Shown here in pieces: positions 35,685 to 48,099 of a stretch of DNA of 64,000 nt; the stretch's first letter is position 1, and each line of letters starts with the position of its first letter. The stretch is from Nephromyces sp. MM_2019. Taxonomy: Eukaryota; Apicomplexa; Aconoidasida; Nephromycida. Both the position numbers and the translations under genes were made by a program. The stretch spans positions 29,144 to 93,143 of the forward strand of contig JADHZB010000413.1 of assembly GCA_015657535.1 (NCBI GenBank), written 5' to 3'. The notes beneath the pieces were generated by a model. That model was not told where the DNA came from, ran no database searches, and was given only the letters and a program-made list of their open reading frames with translations.

Positions 35685-38600
35685 ATAATTTTATATATAC
35701 ATCTACCCCACACCTTATTTACATTTACTGCACTCACACACTTATATACATATATATACATTTGATGTGTGTATAGAGTACCTCTAAGTGAAGCTGATGT
35801 AGTTAGATGTTCAAAACCTTCAGAAGAGCCTATTCAAATTGAAAAAGAAAAGAACACATTTGTACAAAGATTTATTGAATGTAGAAATTCAATATATGTG
35901 TATTTATTGGGGGAGAAAACTTTTACTGCTATTTGCCCTGTACAAATCTACTCTGATTTACACATTAAATATATTGATTTCCAAGCTAGTCGATTTGTTT
36001 ATAATAATGAAACATGTCATTTTCAACAGAGTTCAATTCCTTATGAAACAACCTATAGTGAATATAAGATCCAGGTATGTGTGTACATTCTTATTTTCTA
36101 ATGATATTGGGTGGGGTGTGTAAGGGGTTATATATTATGTGTGTATATAGATAGATGTGTTTTATATATTATTTATTGATCAAGTGTGAGAGCTAGATGC
36201 TTATTCTTAATGTGTTTATGTATATATATATATATATATCACATTATCCGAAATCATCTAATCTTTCACACATTCTTTCTCTCTCCCTATATATATATAT
36301 ATATATATATACCTCCGCCCCACACATCTAAATGCATGCATACATACACACATACACATATATAGACAAAAGAAGGGATCGATTCTAAGCAAGTATTACA
36401 TAATCAACAAATTGTAGGGAAAAATCATATTACTGTGAATATACCCAATATATTTATAGCCACTTTTGATGAATTTTTCAATTATTTTTACTTTTATCAA
36501 ATTTTCTCATGTTGGATTTTGGTGTTTTTTATATATTGGACGATGGGTGTAGTTATATTAGTAATGGTTGTTGGTGCAGGTTTAACACGTGTATTTACAC
36601 ATTTGAGTGCACTCAAATTTGTTAAAAAAATCGCAAGTAATGAAATATTTATTGAAGCCCTTAGAGATGGTCAATGGGTAAAGATTAGTTCTCATGAACT
36701 TGTCCCTAATGATGTTGTTAAATTACTCTCACAAATGCATATTCCTGCTGATTTAGTTCTTACACAAGGGAGGTATGTATTGATTGTAGGTGTGTGTGTA
36801 TATATATAACAGGGTAGTATGATTTTTCTTTTTATGATGATGCATATGTACGTGTATATGTCTGTGTCTGTGTTTTTGTTTGTGTGTATTTATAGATATT
36901 ATAATTGTATATATATCTTATATGAAGACGATGATGATGTGTATGTTTTATATGATGATGATGTGTTTATGCTAAATAGTTGTGTATATGTTTATATTGT
37001 TTGATGTATATATATAAATTATGTATGTGTGAGATATATTTATATATCATGAAGAGTTTTATTATAAAATTAAACACAATGTATATATATATAAGAATAT
37101 GGTTAAGATAACCTAGTACATACATAGGGTATATATACCTCTTTCTCTTTCTCTCTCTCCAAATATATACATAAATATACATACACATATATATATATAT
37201 ATATATAATACAATCAATACATATTATAAATACATAACTTAGCCACTCCCTACCCCCCAAATACTCATATATTTTAGGTGTGTAATGGATGAGAGTAGTT
37301 TAACGGGTGAATCTACACCTGTACCTAAGGTATCAATTGAAAATGAAAATGTGTTATTTGATCGTTCAGAACACAATCAAAAACACACATTATTAGCGGG
37401 TACATATATACAATCTTGCACACCTAATAATAAAGAGGAATATGTGTTAGCTGTTGTTTTTTCAACTGGTATAAAAACAAGTAAAGGTTCACTTATTAGA
37501 GATATACTTTATCCACCTCCTCTTAATTTTAAGTTTGATAATCATTGGAGCGTAGCCTTCATTATATTACTTTGTTGGGGTATAGTTGTGTTTATATTTA
37601 ATTTTTATATTGTAAATGGTTTGATTGCAAGTTGGTTTTATGGAATGATTATTATCTCACAAATTATTTCCCCCCTTATACCCGCTGTGTTTGTTGTGGC
37701 TGCTACTAAAGGGGCCTTTCGTATCAAAAAACAATCCATTATTTGTTCAAATCCCCATAGGTGTGTGTGTGTGTGTGTGTATGTGATGAATGGGGGTGTG
37801 AGGGATTATGTAACGTGTGTATGGTGGGAGGTGTGTTTGTAGGAATGTAGGCTGTGGGGATGTGAAATTTATTGAAGTGTGTGTGATGTGTGCGGGGTGT
37901 ATATGATGTGTTGAGGGGCGGTTTCTGATGTGTTGAGGGGTGTGTGTGATGTTGTGTGTTGTTTGATGTATATATATATCTGATGTGATGTAAATAAGAT
38001 TATTATGATATATATATATATATAATCAGGTGCATATATTATTTTTTGAGGTATATAGTAAGATATGTGTCAATACATCGAAAATATATATTTATTTATC
38101 AATTTTCAAACAACCAATCTCCCTTATCCTATTTTATAGGCTATATGCAGCAGGTAAAATCAAATTGTTTTGTTTTGATAAAACGGGTACACTTACACAT
38201 CCTGGTATGATGTTTAAGGGTGTGTGTCATATTACGGATTCACACATTTACCCAAATAATCATGTAGATTTACCAGAAATGGTTAATTTACAATTAGGGT
38301 GTTGTCATGAGCTAGATTTCATACATAAGGAAAATAATAACAAACATCACACATTTGATCTTGTAGGAAATGTTGTAGATACAGAGATGTTTAAACATTC
38401 ACAATGTGAAATAAGTCAAACTGGTACACAACCTATTATTACACTCAAAAACAAACCATATAAGATTTTGAAACGATTTGAATTTGATAGAAGAAAATTG
38501 ACAATGAGTACAATTGTTGAAGATCTAAGCACTGGAAAACGTTTTGTATTCATTAAAGGATCAGCTGAAGTATTAGCACAATTTGCAAACGCACATTCTA

Positions 38601-41600
38601 TCCCATCCAACTACCAACAATTTTCTGAAGAACTCTCACGTCAAGGATATTACACACTTGGACTTGCCTGGAAAGAATATGAGGTTAACCTCTTTTTTTA
38701 TTTTACACACACACATAAGCACATATACATACATATATTTATATATATATATATACCCCTCATTACATTAAACACACCTCACACTACATTACAATTACTC
38801 TTTTCATTCTACCCCTCGCTACACTACACACACCCCACGTTACATTACACACACTCTAAACTACATTACACACACCTCACACCAACTTACATACATCCTG
38901 CACACACACCTTACATACACACCCTACACACACACCCTAGACACACACACCCTAGACACACACACCCCTCAACCCATCCCCCATTTTATACACATTTTAG
39001 GGTCCACAAGAGATATCATTAGTTACACGTGAAGAAATTGAAAAGGATATAAAATTGACAGGTTTATTAACCTTTCAAAATGATGTTAAAGAAGATGCAC
39101 ACACACTTGTACAAGAATTAAAAGAAGGCCATATTAGGCCAATTATGGTAACAGGTGATAATGCTATGACAGCTATTAAAGTAGCTCGTGATATATCACT
39201 CACAACTTCTAAATATATATTTTTGGGTGATTGGGATGAGAGTACACACACAGTTGTTTGGACGAATTATGACACATCTGAAATCATCTCAGATATCCAC
39301 ACACACATTGAAAAACTTGAAAACTCTGAAATTGAACTTGCACTCAATACTAAAGCCTTTGAATTTTATTTTGAAAACCCCACACACACTGATGAATTAA
39401 AATCATTTTCTAAAACACTCCTCCGTTACACACGCATCTTTAGCCGTATGAAACCCTCTCAAAAGGTGTGTATAAGAGTGGAGGAGCTATATATTTGTTG
39501 CTGTGTGTATGTGTGTGTGTGTGTGTAGATGGTGGTGATAATGTTGTTAGGAAGGGGATTATGTATCTAAGTATATATATATATATATATATATTTATTT
39601 GCTTTATATATGTTTGTGTATATATGTGTTGGTGTATATATATGCGTTTGTATGTGTGTGTGTATATGTGTTTGTGTATATAAATGTATGTGTGTATATA
39701 TAAATGTATGTGTGTATATATAAATGTATGTGTATATATAAATATTTATATATATATAGACAAAAAACACAAATATATATATTTATATACAGATCAAAGT
39801 AATTGAAAATTTTATGGAGATTGGTATAACAGGGATGTGTGGAGATGGTGCAAATGATGCAGGTGCATTACGTACTGCACACTGTGGTATAGCCTTAGCC
39901 AATGCTTCATCGGATATATCTATTGTAGCCCCATTTTGTTCATCCTCTACACACTTGTCAATTATTACCGATGTTATTAAAGAGGGTAGATGTTTAATTA
40001 CAACTGCCTTATCTGCTTATAAAGCCCTCATTATGTATGGCCAAATTTTAGTAGCTTCTTCACTCATTACATTTTATTTTGGTGTTGTGTGTAGTGAATA
40101 TTTTTGGATTACATGGGATAGCTTTATTAATGTGGGTATGGCTTGGTGCATACTACAAACCAAACCTTCTAAAAAGTTAACTCCCAATCGACCTACCTCT
40201 AAATTATTAGGGCTTGAAACAGTTATATCACTCTTTTTCCAAGTATATATAATCATATATACATACTTACATAGTTAATATATACCACATACACAACATA
40301 CACATGATTAATATAGACACATATAACACACACATTCTTAATACATACACAACACCCACATAATTAATTCAGACACATACACAACACACACATAATTAAT
40401 TCAGACACATACATACACATGATTAATATAGACACATATAGCACACACATTCTTAATATAGACACATACACAACACACACATAATTAATTCACACACATA
40501 CACAACATACACATTATTAATATAGACACATATAGCACACACATTCTTAATATAGACACATACACAACACACACATAATTAATTCAGACACATACACAAC
40601 ATACACATTATTAATATATATATATATATATACAGATCTTCTTAAATTGGACTACCTTATTAATTATTATTATTTACCTCTTTAACCAAGATTGGTTTTT
40701 GTGTAAAGAATTTGACGCCAATTTGATCGACCAGGCGTTGTGGTATTTAAAAGGGTCAAATTATGAGGGGGCTATTATTGGTGTTGCTACATCGTTTCAA
40801 TTTGCCTCTACATTTCCTGTTAATAATTTTGGGTATGTATGTATGTGTGTGTGTATGTTTGTGTGTGTGTATGTGTATGTGTGTGTGTGTGCGTGTATGT
40901 GTATGTGTGTATGTGAGTGTGTATGTGTATGTGTGTGTATGTGTATGTGTATATGTGTGTGTGTATATGTGTGTGTGTGTATGTGTGTGTATGTGTGTGT
41001 GTGTATGTGTGTGTATATGTGTGTGTGTATGTGTGTGTGTGTGTATGTGTGTGTGTGTATGTGTGTGTATGTGTGTGTGTGTAGATGTGGAGGGAAAGGG
41101 TTGGGAGGGGGNGAATGATTGTGTGTATGTATAGATATATATGTATGTGTATGTACAACTAGTTTGTTTATTGGAATTATATATATATACTTTTTTTTCT
41201 TATTTTCAAAATGACAGATTTGAATTTAGACAAAATTGGTTCAAGAATATATACCTCAATGTGTATTTCTTATTTTGGTTAATATTTTATAGTTTATTAT
41301 TATTATTAGACACACAATACTTAAATTGTTTATTCTTAATCAATTGTGGTGATCGATCTTTAGTAGAAAGTTGGGATGGTAAGGAAGTGTGGGAAAATCA
41401 ACCAGAATTTTCTGCACACATCCCATCAAACATGCCACCTGGTTGTCCATGCACACAACAAGTTGTATACAGTGAATTTTGTGAGGCAGAATATATAAAT
41501 TGTGAACAGAGTCATTACAATCAAACTTATCATCATAATATTATACCTTACGCATCACGTTATATAATTATGGGTATGATTGTTGTTAATTTGATCTGTT

Positions 41601-41743
41601 TATTTATGAGTGAAGGTTTTATTATTGTTGGCCCAGTTAGACGTTTTTGTAGGAAATATTTCAAAAAAAATAAGAAGGATAAATCTGTTATATTCGACCA
41701 AAATAACACCAAGCATACACACACACTTGATTTAACTGAATAA
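31456..41743 (+). CDS. P5-type (P5B-like) transporting ATPase with signal peptide and Cys-rich ectodomain, 15 exons
   Basis: P5B ATPases (ATP13A2 group) move polyamines across late-endosomal or other membranes; P5A remove misplaced helices from the ER. Exons: 31456-31552, 32608-32963, 33407-33519, 33807-33915, 34115-34193, 34662-34845, 35221-35532, 35777-36074, 36366-36772, 37278-37760, 38140-38683, 39001-39465, 39793-40242, 40636-40832, 41218-41743. All phases agree, giving 1,539 residues. A signal peptide (LFLILLFLLSLLVPSEG) leads to about 200 luminal residues with 11 Cys, then the membrane core. Catalytic marks: MDESSLTGES (TGES 661-664), FCFDKTGTLT (phosphorylated Asp826), IKGSAEVL for KGAPE, and GMCGDGANDAGAL (1164-1174). 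The sequence RIKKQSIICSNPHR before the Asp resembles P5B. The PP-x-LP motif of P5 membrane helix 4 reads SPLIP (783-787). Introns of 175-1,055 nt are full of GT/CA/TA repeats. The base at 41112 is N, inside intron 14. Confidence 0.88.
31593..31680. repeat. 20-bp tandem repeat in P5 ATPase intron 1
   Basis: About four copies of TGTGTGTTTGCTGTGTGCTG, followed by shorter TGTGCTGTATG units and simple GT/TA tracts to 32,100. It begins a few bases after the 5' splice site of exon 1. Confidence 0.9.
40275..40620. repeat. Interleaved 28-34-bp repeat in P5 ATPase intron 13
   Basis: Alternating units of two kinds, GACACATACACAACACACAC then ATAATTAATTCA, and GACACATATAGCACACACAT then TCTTAATATA, about ten units in all. 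Copies are nearly identical, which points to recent unequal exchange or slippage. Confidence 0.85.
40834..41090. repeat. (GT)n-rich microsatellite in P5 ATPase intron 14
   Basis: Over 250 bases made almost only of TG, TATG and TGTATG units, starting inside the 5' splice site (GG|GTATGTATGTATGTG). The longest simple-repeat block in the gene. Confidence 0.92.
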
Positions 41744-43863
41744 ATACAAATGTGTTATATGTATTGTGTGTATGTATGTTTTTAGCTTACTCTCGATAAA
41801 TACACACATCCCCTCCCCTTCAATACTTTTGGGGAAAAAGATTGAGAAAAAAAAATATATATTCATTTGATTCAGATTGACATTGTGCAACTATTAATTT
41901 ATACACAGTTGTCTAGATGTGTAAATCCCATCAATTTTTTTGTAAACCCCTTTTTTTAATTTTAAATATTTTATCTTAAATAAATACATTCATTTGAAAT
42001 TAATAAATCAATTTTGAATCATACAAAACACACACACACTTATTGACTGGTTTATATAAATTGTTTTATATGAAATTTTTATTACAAGATTTTCCAAAAT
42101 TTAAATATACAGCATACATTAATATAATGAATTTTGTATAAAATTACATACATTCAACAAGATAAACATATAATTAGAGTATCACATAATACATCTTATA
42201 AAGCTAATTATTTAAGTTACACATCATAATATCACATTTAATAATTATAAATAAAAACTCACATAAATATAAATAAATATAGATACATATATATATATAT
42301 ATATCACACATATCTGATTTGAATTACCTTTATGTACAAATCAAACTCTATTTACATATATATATATATAAACACACACACCTAACAAACAAAAATTTTT
42401 ACATCTTCAAGCTAAATTATATATATAATTATAATTATATTATCTTTGTAAATATTTCTTATTTAATCTTAAACTACTAAAATTTAAACAAAAGGTAAGA
42501 ACAGACAATGAAATATACACACACAGATTACAAACATATATATAAATATATATATATTTATATATACTGTATTTTTACTAGCTCTATCTTTTTATTTGAA
42601 TTTAATTCAATTTGCTTTCTACTACCTACTAATTGAAATGTGTGCCGAGATTAAATAATAATCATTTCCATTTGTTATATTTTCTTTTTATCGACATATA
42701 ATTATACCTGACTTCAATTATACATAATATACATCTACAGTTACACATATACATATACAAGCATCTATATACATGTACACAACTAATCATGTATACACAT
42801 CTATATATATGCACACAGCTAAATATATATATACAAATAAACATACATATATTTATGTACACACACACATATACCTATATACACTTTTATAAATATATAA
42901 GCTTCTTTATATACACATCTATAATACATAAATATATTTATTGAGATTATAATATTATTTTTTTTTAATGAAGAACTCTATAATTTAATCTCCACTTTTA
43001 TATAATCAAAAAACTTAAATTTTTATTTTCATATGACATATTAATATATATACACACTTTGTCGAATATAATTTATAAATGTGTTTTAATGTTGAATTAT
43101 TGCTTGTACATTTTTTATTATGTGTGTAACATAAATCTTGTTTTTCTTGCTTTTTTATGTGTATGTGTGTATTAATAATGTTTTTGTATATATGATATTT
43201 TTACGTTTGTATATGTAAACAGCTTTTTGAATATTTAAGATTTGTATGTGTGTGTGGAAGATTTTTTTCTATACTTTATAGGAAATGAAAATTATACCCA
43301 TGGCTTGTAGCGAATGTGTAAATAATAATTTATGTGTGTAAATATGAATTAATTTAGGTATGTAAACATATATAGAACATTTATATTCATAGATATAAAA
43401 AATGTGTCGATTTTTTTCTAGTTGAAGTGGTATTAAAATTATTATAATTGAAATATTTCACTACAAAAAGTTCTGCGTAGATTATATTTCTAATTAGAGT
43501 TATTAATGGGTGTGTAAGTAAAATTTTAGAATATAATTAATAGCTATTAAAAATGGATTATATCAAAAAATATAAATCACCAATGTGTTATGCTATATAT
43601 TGTTAGTAAAATTGGATTATATCAACATATATAAATCACCAATGTATTATACTATATATTGTTGATTATAATCTAGAGTATGTGAGATTTAGAAAGATGT
43701 TGAACTATTAGAAAGTATAAATAATGTGTTATAAGAATATGTTACACTCTTAATAAAAAGTGTCTGGTATGAAATCATTGCAAATAACTCAGAAAAATTG
43801 AAATTTTTTCAATAAACAAGAAACTTTATTTACAAACACATAATAGAGAGCTTTAACAACATA
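41744..43863. other. Convergent AT-rich spacer
   Basis: Lies between the ends of the P5 ATPase (+) and the RBM5-like gene (-). It holds TA and CA tracts and a direct duplication at 43554-43603 and 43613-43662 (about 50 bp, few mismatches, centred on ATAAATCACCAATG). No gene seen; frames on the minus strand near 42,662-42,868 are Tyr/Cys/Ile-rich repeat artefacts. Confidence 0.5.
43554..43662. repeat. Direct duplication of about 50 bp
   Basis: Two near-identical copies 59 bp apart, both reading TGGATTATATCAA...TATAAATCACCAATGT and then CTATATATTGTT. The differences are point changes and a few bases in the A-run. Confidence 0.8.
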
Positions 43864-46176
43864 CTACCAAACCTTTTTAAGATTACGTTTATGAAATTCA
43901 GAGCGAGTTAGATGTTTGAGGAGTGATTCATCCGAATTGAACTGCCTTATACACACATAGCATGTGACCATTTTCTCAGTGAAGGATGTTAATGAGTTCA
44001 TATCATCATTACCAATCTTATTAAACTTATCTTGAGTTTTGTGTGTATATTCAAAAGCATCTTTATCAGTAGATTCTGTTTTATCATCAGAAAATATTGT
44101 ACTAAGTCTTGCCTTGTTTGTGAGGGGTATTTGTGTATTCTGTGGTGCTAAAAACGTACCCTTTATACTAGATGTTGTGTTTATAGTGTGTGTAGGAGTT
44201 TCCTCAATTGCAAAATAATCTTTTGGGTTCATTGCATTATTTTGTTGCACATCGTTAGGTGAATCAAATAAATTGTTTGATTTTGTCAAAGGTCTACTTA
44301 CACCTTCCTTTGGTTGTACTTTCTTTTCACTTTCAACAGCTTCCAAAACTTTAGCAGTATCTTTAGAGGCTTGTGCAGTAATTTGTGCAGCAGCTAATAT
44401 ATTTGCAATCGCTGATGCGTTTTTAGGTTTGTTTTTAGTATCTGAAGAAGATGGATTTGTTGAGTCAGAGGTTGTAGGTGTGTCAGAGAGTGTTTCAATA
44501 TTTTCTGTTTTCTCAAAAATTTGCGGAGTATTGTTTGTATTTAGATCTAGCTTGTATATACGATACAATTGATTCAATTGATCATCCCAAATATAATAAT
44601 CACCCCTAATACTTATATAATACTGTGTGGATGGGTCATAATACAATCTTATCCTATCATTGTATAGATAGCCTGAGTTAGGTTCTAGTACAAATTGTTG
44701 AAGTGTGGGTAAACCGCTTGGTAAATACAAGCGTCTAGTTGTCCACCTCCTTATATATTCATTCCAAGAGGGTGGTGCAGAGTTACTGTAAGGCATATAT
44801 TCTAAATCGTTGAAAGTGAGGATTTGCCCCTGAGGTAACAATTGTTGCATTTCGAGGTAAGCATGTTTTTCCTTAGTGGAAACAAAATCGACTCTTATGG
44901 CTTTGTCCCACAAATTCAATTCATTGGAGTTTAATAATTGTACCAATTTTGTAGCAACATTAGGTGATTCAAAAACAACAAAGCTAAATCCTCTGGAATC
45001 CTTACTCGATGAGTCATTAAGATTAGGTTGCATTAAGAAAATATTTTGTATCGGATGATTGAATTTTGATAACTCATTGTGAATGCTATCAATTGTTTCT
45101 GAGCTTGATAGATCCATAAGAAGTATCCATGAGCTATTTGGCGAGTCTGGATGTGGTTTATTTGATAATCCTAGTGGTGGAGCAGAAACTATGACTTGGG
45201 AAGGATTAGATTGATTATTATTGTTTGATAAGATAGAATTTTGTGTGAAATTATTATAGGTGTTAATCGGATTGTTTATATGTGTGTTGTTGTGGTCATC
45301 AACACGGGGTGTACTGCATATAGCACAGACCACCCGTCGTTTAAAATTGTTGTAGTTACAATGTGGACAGATCCAGTCCCTGTATCCAATGAATTCCCCT
45401 TTCAATGCAGCAGGATTATTCGTAGCTGTTGCTTGTAGAGCCTTTCTCAATATTTGTTGTGGAAGTTGTTTTAAGGGAGGAGAAATAACTGGACAGTGAC
45501 GATTAGCTACAAATAAGGTATTCCGCGTGCAAGTGCGCATAAATCGTGCGGCAGCATCAGTTGAAGGAAATTCAACAAAGCATGTTGAGTCCATAGTTGG
45601 GGTGCTGCCCTTTTCTAGCATCACAGAGTTCGGTAAAGAAAATCCCTTTTGAATAGAAATTGCTCTTATTCTTTCTTCTATCAAATCCTCGGTACAATTT
45701 TGTGCGAGATTATGTATAACAACAAAATGTGAAGCTGCTCCGGTTCTAGAATAAGGGCTTGGTGAACGACGAGAAGGATCTCTCGAACGTCTGTGCTCGT
45801 AGCTACTATCGTCACTAATGTCGCTTGTGCTACGATAACCACCATCTACACTAGATCTGTTTTTGTAGGAGGGAGAATGGTTGCGCCGGCTGTAATGTCG
45901 CGGTGAGCGGTGACGGGACCTATAGTTCGAGGTTGGGCTATTGGACCGAGAGCTACTTGTACTCCGATATTCACCACGATACTTATCCCGCCTATCATCC
46001 GGCTTGCTATCGTATCTATATCTCCTTCTTTCGGTACTTCTATTGCGTTTTAGATGGTATCGACGAGGAGAGGAATCCCGTGGGTTAGAGCTGTGACTAT
46101 ATGAGCCAGCCGACTCAAGAGAGTCACCCCGAGCATGATGTGTTGGATTGGTGGGGTTGGACCTATTTCCTTTCAT
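43864..46176 (-). CDS. RBM5/RBM6/RBM10-like splicing factor without G-patch
   Basis: RBM5-type proteins act in early spliceosomes and alternative 3' splice-site choice. Intronless, 770 residues. In order: Arg/Ser-rich N-terminus (1-145); RRM1 (about 150-232, FVVIHNL ... CFVEFPSTDAAARFM); RanBP2-type zinc finger (about 262-292, DWICPHCNYNNFKRRVVCAIC); RRM2 (about 345-435, GFSFVVFESPNVA); OCRE domain (about 500-540, YNDRIRLYYDPSTQYYI, then YYIWDDQLNQLY); an Ala/Gln helical stretch; and a C-terminal C2H2 finger (CYVCIRQF ... LLKHLTRSEFHKRNL). That order is exactly RBM5/10, but those continue with a G-patch after the C2H2 finger, and here the stop comes eight residues after the finger's last His. 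I found no G-patch-like coding downstream. The start is the first Met of the frame. RNA recognition and OCRE (binding of spliceosomal SmN/B/B' tails) are likely kept. Confidence 0.88.
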   Translation of the reverse strand: MKGNRSNPTNPTHHARGDSLESAGSYSHSSNPRDSSPRRYHLKRNRSTERRRYRYDSKPDDRRDKYRGEYRSTSSSRSNSPTSNYRSRHRSPRHYSRRNHSPSYKNRSSVDGGYRSTSDISDDSSYEHRRSRDPSRRSPSPYSRTGAASHFVVIHNLAQNCTEDLIEERIRAISIQKGFSLPNSVMLEKGSTPTMDSTCFVEFPSTDAAARFMRTCTRNTLFVANRHCPVISPPLKQLPQQILRKALQATATNNPAALKGEFIGYRDWICPHCNYNNFKRRVVCAICSTPRVDDHNNTHINNPINTYNNFTQNSILSNNNNQSNPSQVIVSAPPLGLSNKPHPDSPNSSWILLMDLSSSETIDSIHNELSKFNHPIQNIFLMQPNLNDSSSKDSRGFSFVVFESPNVATKLVQLLNSNELNLWDKAIRVDFVSTKEKHAYLEMQQLLPQGQILTFNDLEYMPYSNSAPPSWNEYIRRWTTRRLYLPSGLPTLQQFVLEPNSGYLYNDRIRLYYDPSTQYYISIRGDYYIWDDQLNQLYRIYKLDLNTNNTPQIFEKTENIETLSDTPTTSDSTNPSSSDTKNKPKNASAIANILAAAQITAQASKDTAKVLEAVESEKKVQPKEGVSRPLTKSNNLFDSPNDVQQNNAMNPKDYFAIEETPTHTINTTSSIKGTFLAPQNTQIPLTNKARLSTIFSDDKTESTDKDAFEYTHKTQDKFNKIGNDDMNSLTSFTEKMVTCYVCIRQFNSDESLLKHLTRSEFHKRNLKKVW

Positions 46177-48099
46177 CTGTGGTGGGTAGGTTGTATAGGA
46201 AATAAGAATGTTTTATAGCCTAAGAAGATAAAAGGTTGTTTATAAAAATTTGTTGTACCTTTGTGTAGTTAGTTATGTGTATGGAGTCAGTGTCTAAGTA
46301 AAGTCATAAACTCTAGTAGTCTATAATACATATTTCATATAATTTCTATTTGTGGTTTAAGATTCATTCGGTTTCGTATATGTAATGAATAAATAAACTA
46401 AACACATGATTATATACCAGTGATTTAATAAGAATTACTTGGGCTGTCAAATTGATTAAGTTTTCGAGTTGTTGGTGTTGTTTAATTTTTAGGATTATCA
46501 GATTATCTAATGTTGTCAGGTTAGCTGCAACCTACTATACTTAAACTCTAAATTCATATAAGGACAACTTGCCCAAGTAGCATATAAATAATGTTATATT
46601 TTCAGTACATCTATATGTTTACATATGTAAAAAACATGTTCAGATTTAAAGCAAATAAGTATGGTCTTATATATTACTTATCAAGTTTTGGGAAACAATT
46701 ATATATTATATAGGGATATAATTAGATAATTATCACTTACCAATTCTACTTGTGTAAAATTCGACAGTTTAATGACATGCATTAAGCGCGTAATTGTATC
46801 ATTTTTCAAAAAATTTTTCATACTTTTTATATAAAAATATAATTCAGCCTCTAAACACATATTTAATTGAGTTATGCATAACTTTTCAAGTTAAGAACAA
46901 CTTGATATTATCTTATATAATCTAAATTATACGATTGAGATTTTATTAAACCATTAATTTCTTTCAATTATCCTAAATTTGTTACTTACTTGTGTTTACT
47001 TGAATAGAGTAAAAATTTATACTGAATTATATATAAAGAGCAAATCTTTAAAATATTATGTCGTACAATTTTGTTACACACACTTTTAACATGATAAGTA
47101 AATAATTTTTAACTCAAACATAAAAATATATATATATTCAATCTCAGAAAATTTTACTTCTTTGAAGATTATGAATAACTTTGTCTTTACTTTGTATTGT
47201 TCCAAGAGCAATGTGAAATTGAATAGAGAATATAAGCACATAACCTGAATAAGTGATTATTGCACATATTTACTAATTGTTGAAATATCAATTAAAATAT
47301 TCCAAATGGAGTGTGTAGGTAGTATGCAAAATTTAAGACTAAATCTTTGAAAAACACTCACAGAATTTGTTAAAATGTGTGTGAAAATAAAATTGGTATA
47401 TTGATTTTATATAAAACTTATTGCAGTTCTTTAGGAGTTAGCTCATACTCCTCAAATACTTACTTAGTAATAAATAACTGATGTAAGCATAAATTTAACA
47501 TTTATAGTAATCAAAACTGTTTTTGATTTTGGTATATTTAAAATAAGCTTTCTTGAAATTGCTATCTTTCAAAATTGCAATTTCTTGACGTTATTACATC
47601 TATTTCAGAAATTAAGAAATTCGAATAAAAATATATAAGAATTGGTTTCGAATTAAAAGAAAAAACAAATCACTTAATTTTAAAAATATTTTAAACAGTT
47701 AACAAGAAATATATTTTAAAGTTACACACATCCTAACTTCAAATGTTTAAGTATTCACACATTTATATGAATAATAAACCCATTACATATAGGTATATAT
47801 ATATATTGTTATATCTTATGCTAATTCCAGGACTATCGCTTTAGCTAACAGATTTATACATGCTACTACTGATGTGTGGCGACGCATAGCTAGCTTTTTT
47901 GCTAGTTTGATGAAGCTATATATATCTTAGGATTTATAGTTCGCTCAAGACTTTTTATAACGTTTTATTACGAGTTAAAAGTAATGTTGCTTTAGGTAAA
48001 AAGTTAAAGTTAAAGTTAAAGTTATAGTCTTTCTGGAAGTTAAAACGTTATAAAATTGTTTCTAAAAGTGGAGATTTTGAAGAAAATTAATTCTTTTTT
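46177..48099. other. AT-rich spacer with one GC-richer patch
   Basis: Mostly A/T-rich. A patch at 47,820-47,930 is open on both strands (minus: KLAMRRHTSVVACINLLAK; plus: TIALANRFIHATTDVWRRIA). It includes a CTAGC-A6-GCTAG hairpin near 47,891-47,907. Whether this is an exon, relic or small RNA cannot be told. A perfect 15-bp inverted repeat begins at 47,953. Confidence 0.4.
47953..48055. repeat. Perfect 15-bp inverted repeat, 73-bp spacer
   Basis: TTTTATAACGTTTTA at 47953-47967 and its exact reverse complement at 48041-48055. The interior contains four AAAGTT units (48001-48024). No flanking target duplication is obvious, so a miniature transposon is not proved; a stem-loop is equally possible. 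Confidence 0.7.

Noticed and set aside
38870..38990. Telomere-like CACACCCTAG units
   Set aside because: They lie inside intron 11 of the P5 ATPase, are few and irregular, and are part of the general CA-rich background.
41112..41112. Undetermined base N as a possible frameshift in the P5 ATPase
   Set aside because: It falls in intron 14, so it does not affect the coding sequence; it only marks a hard-to-sequence repeat.
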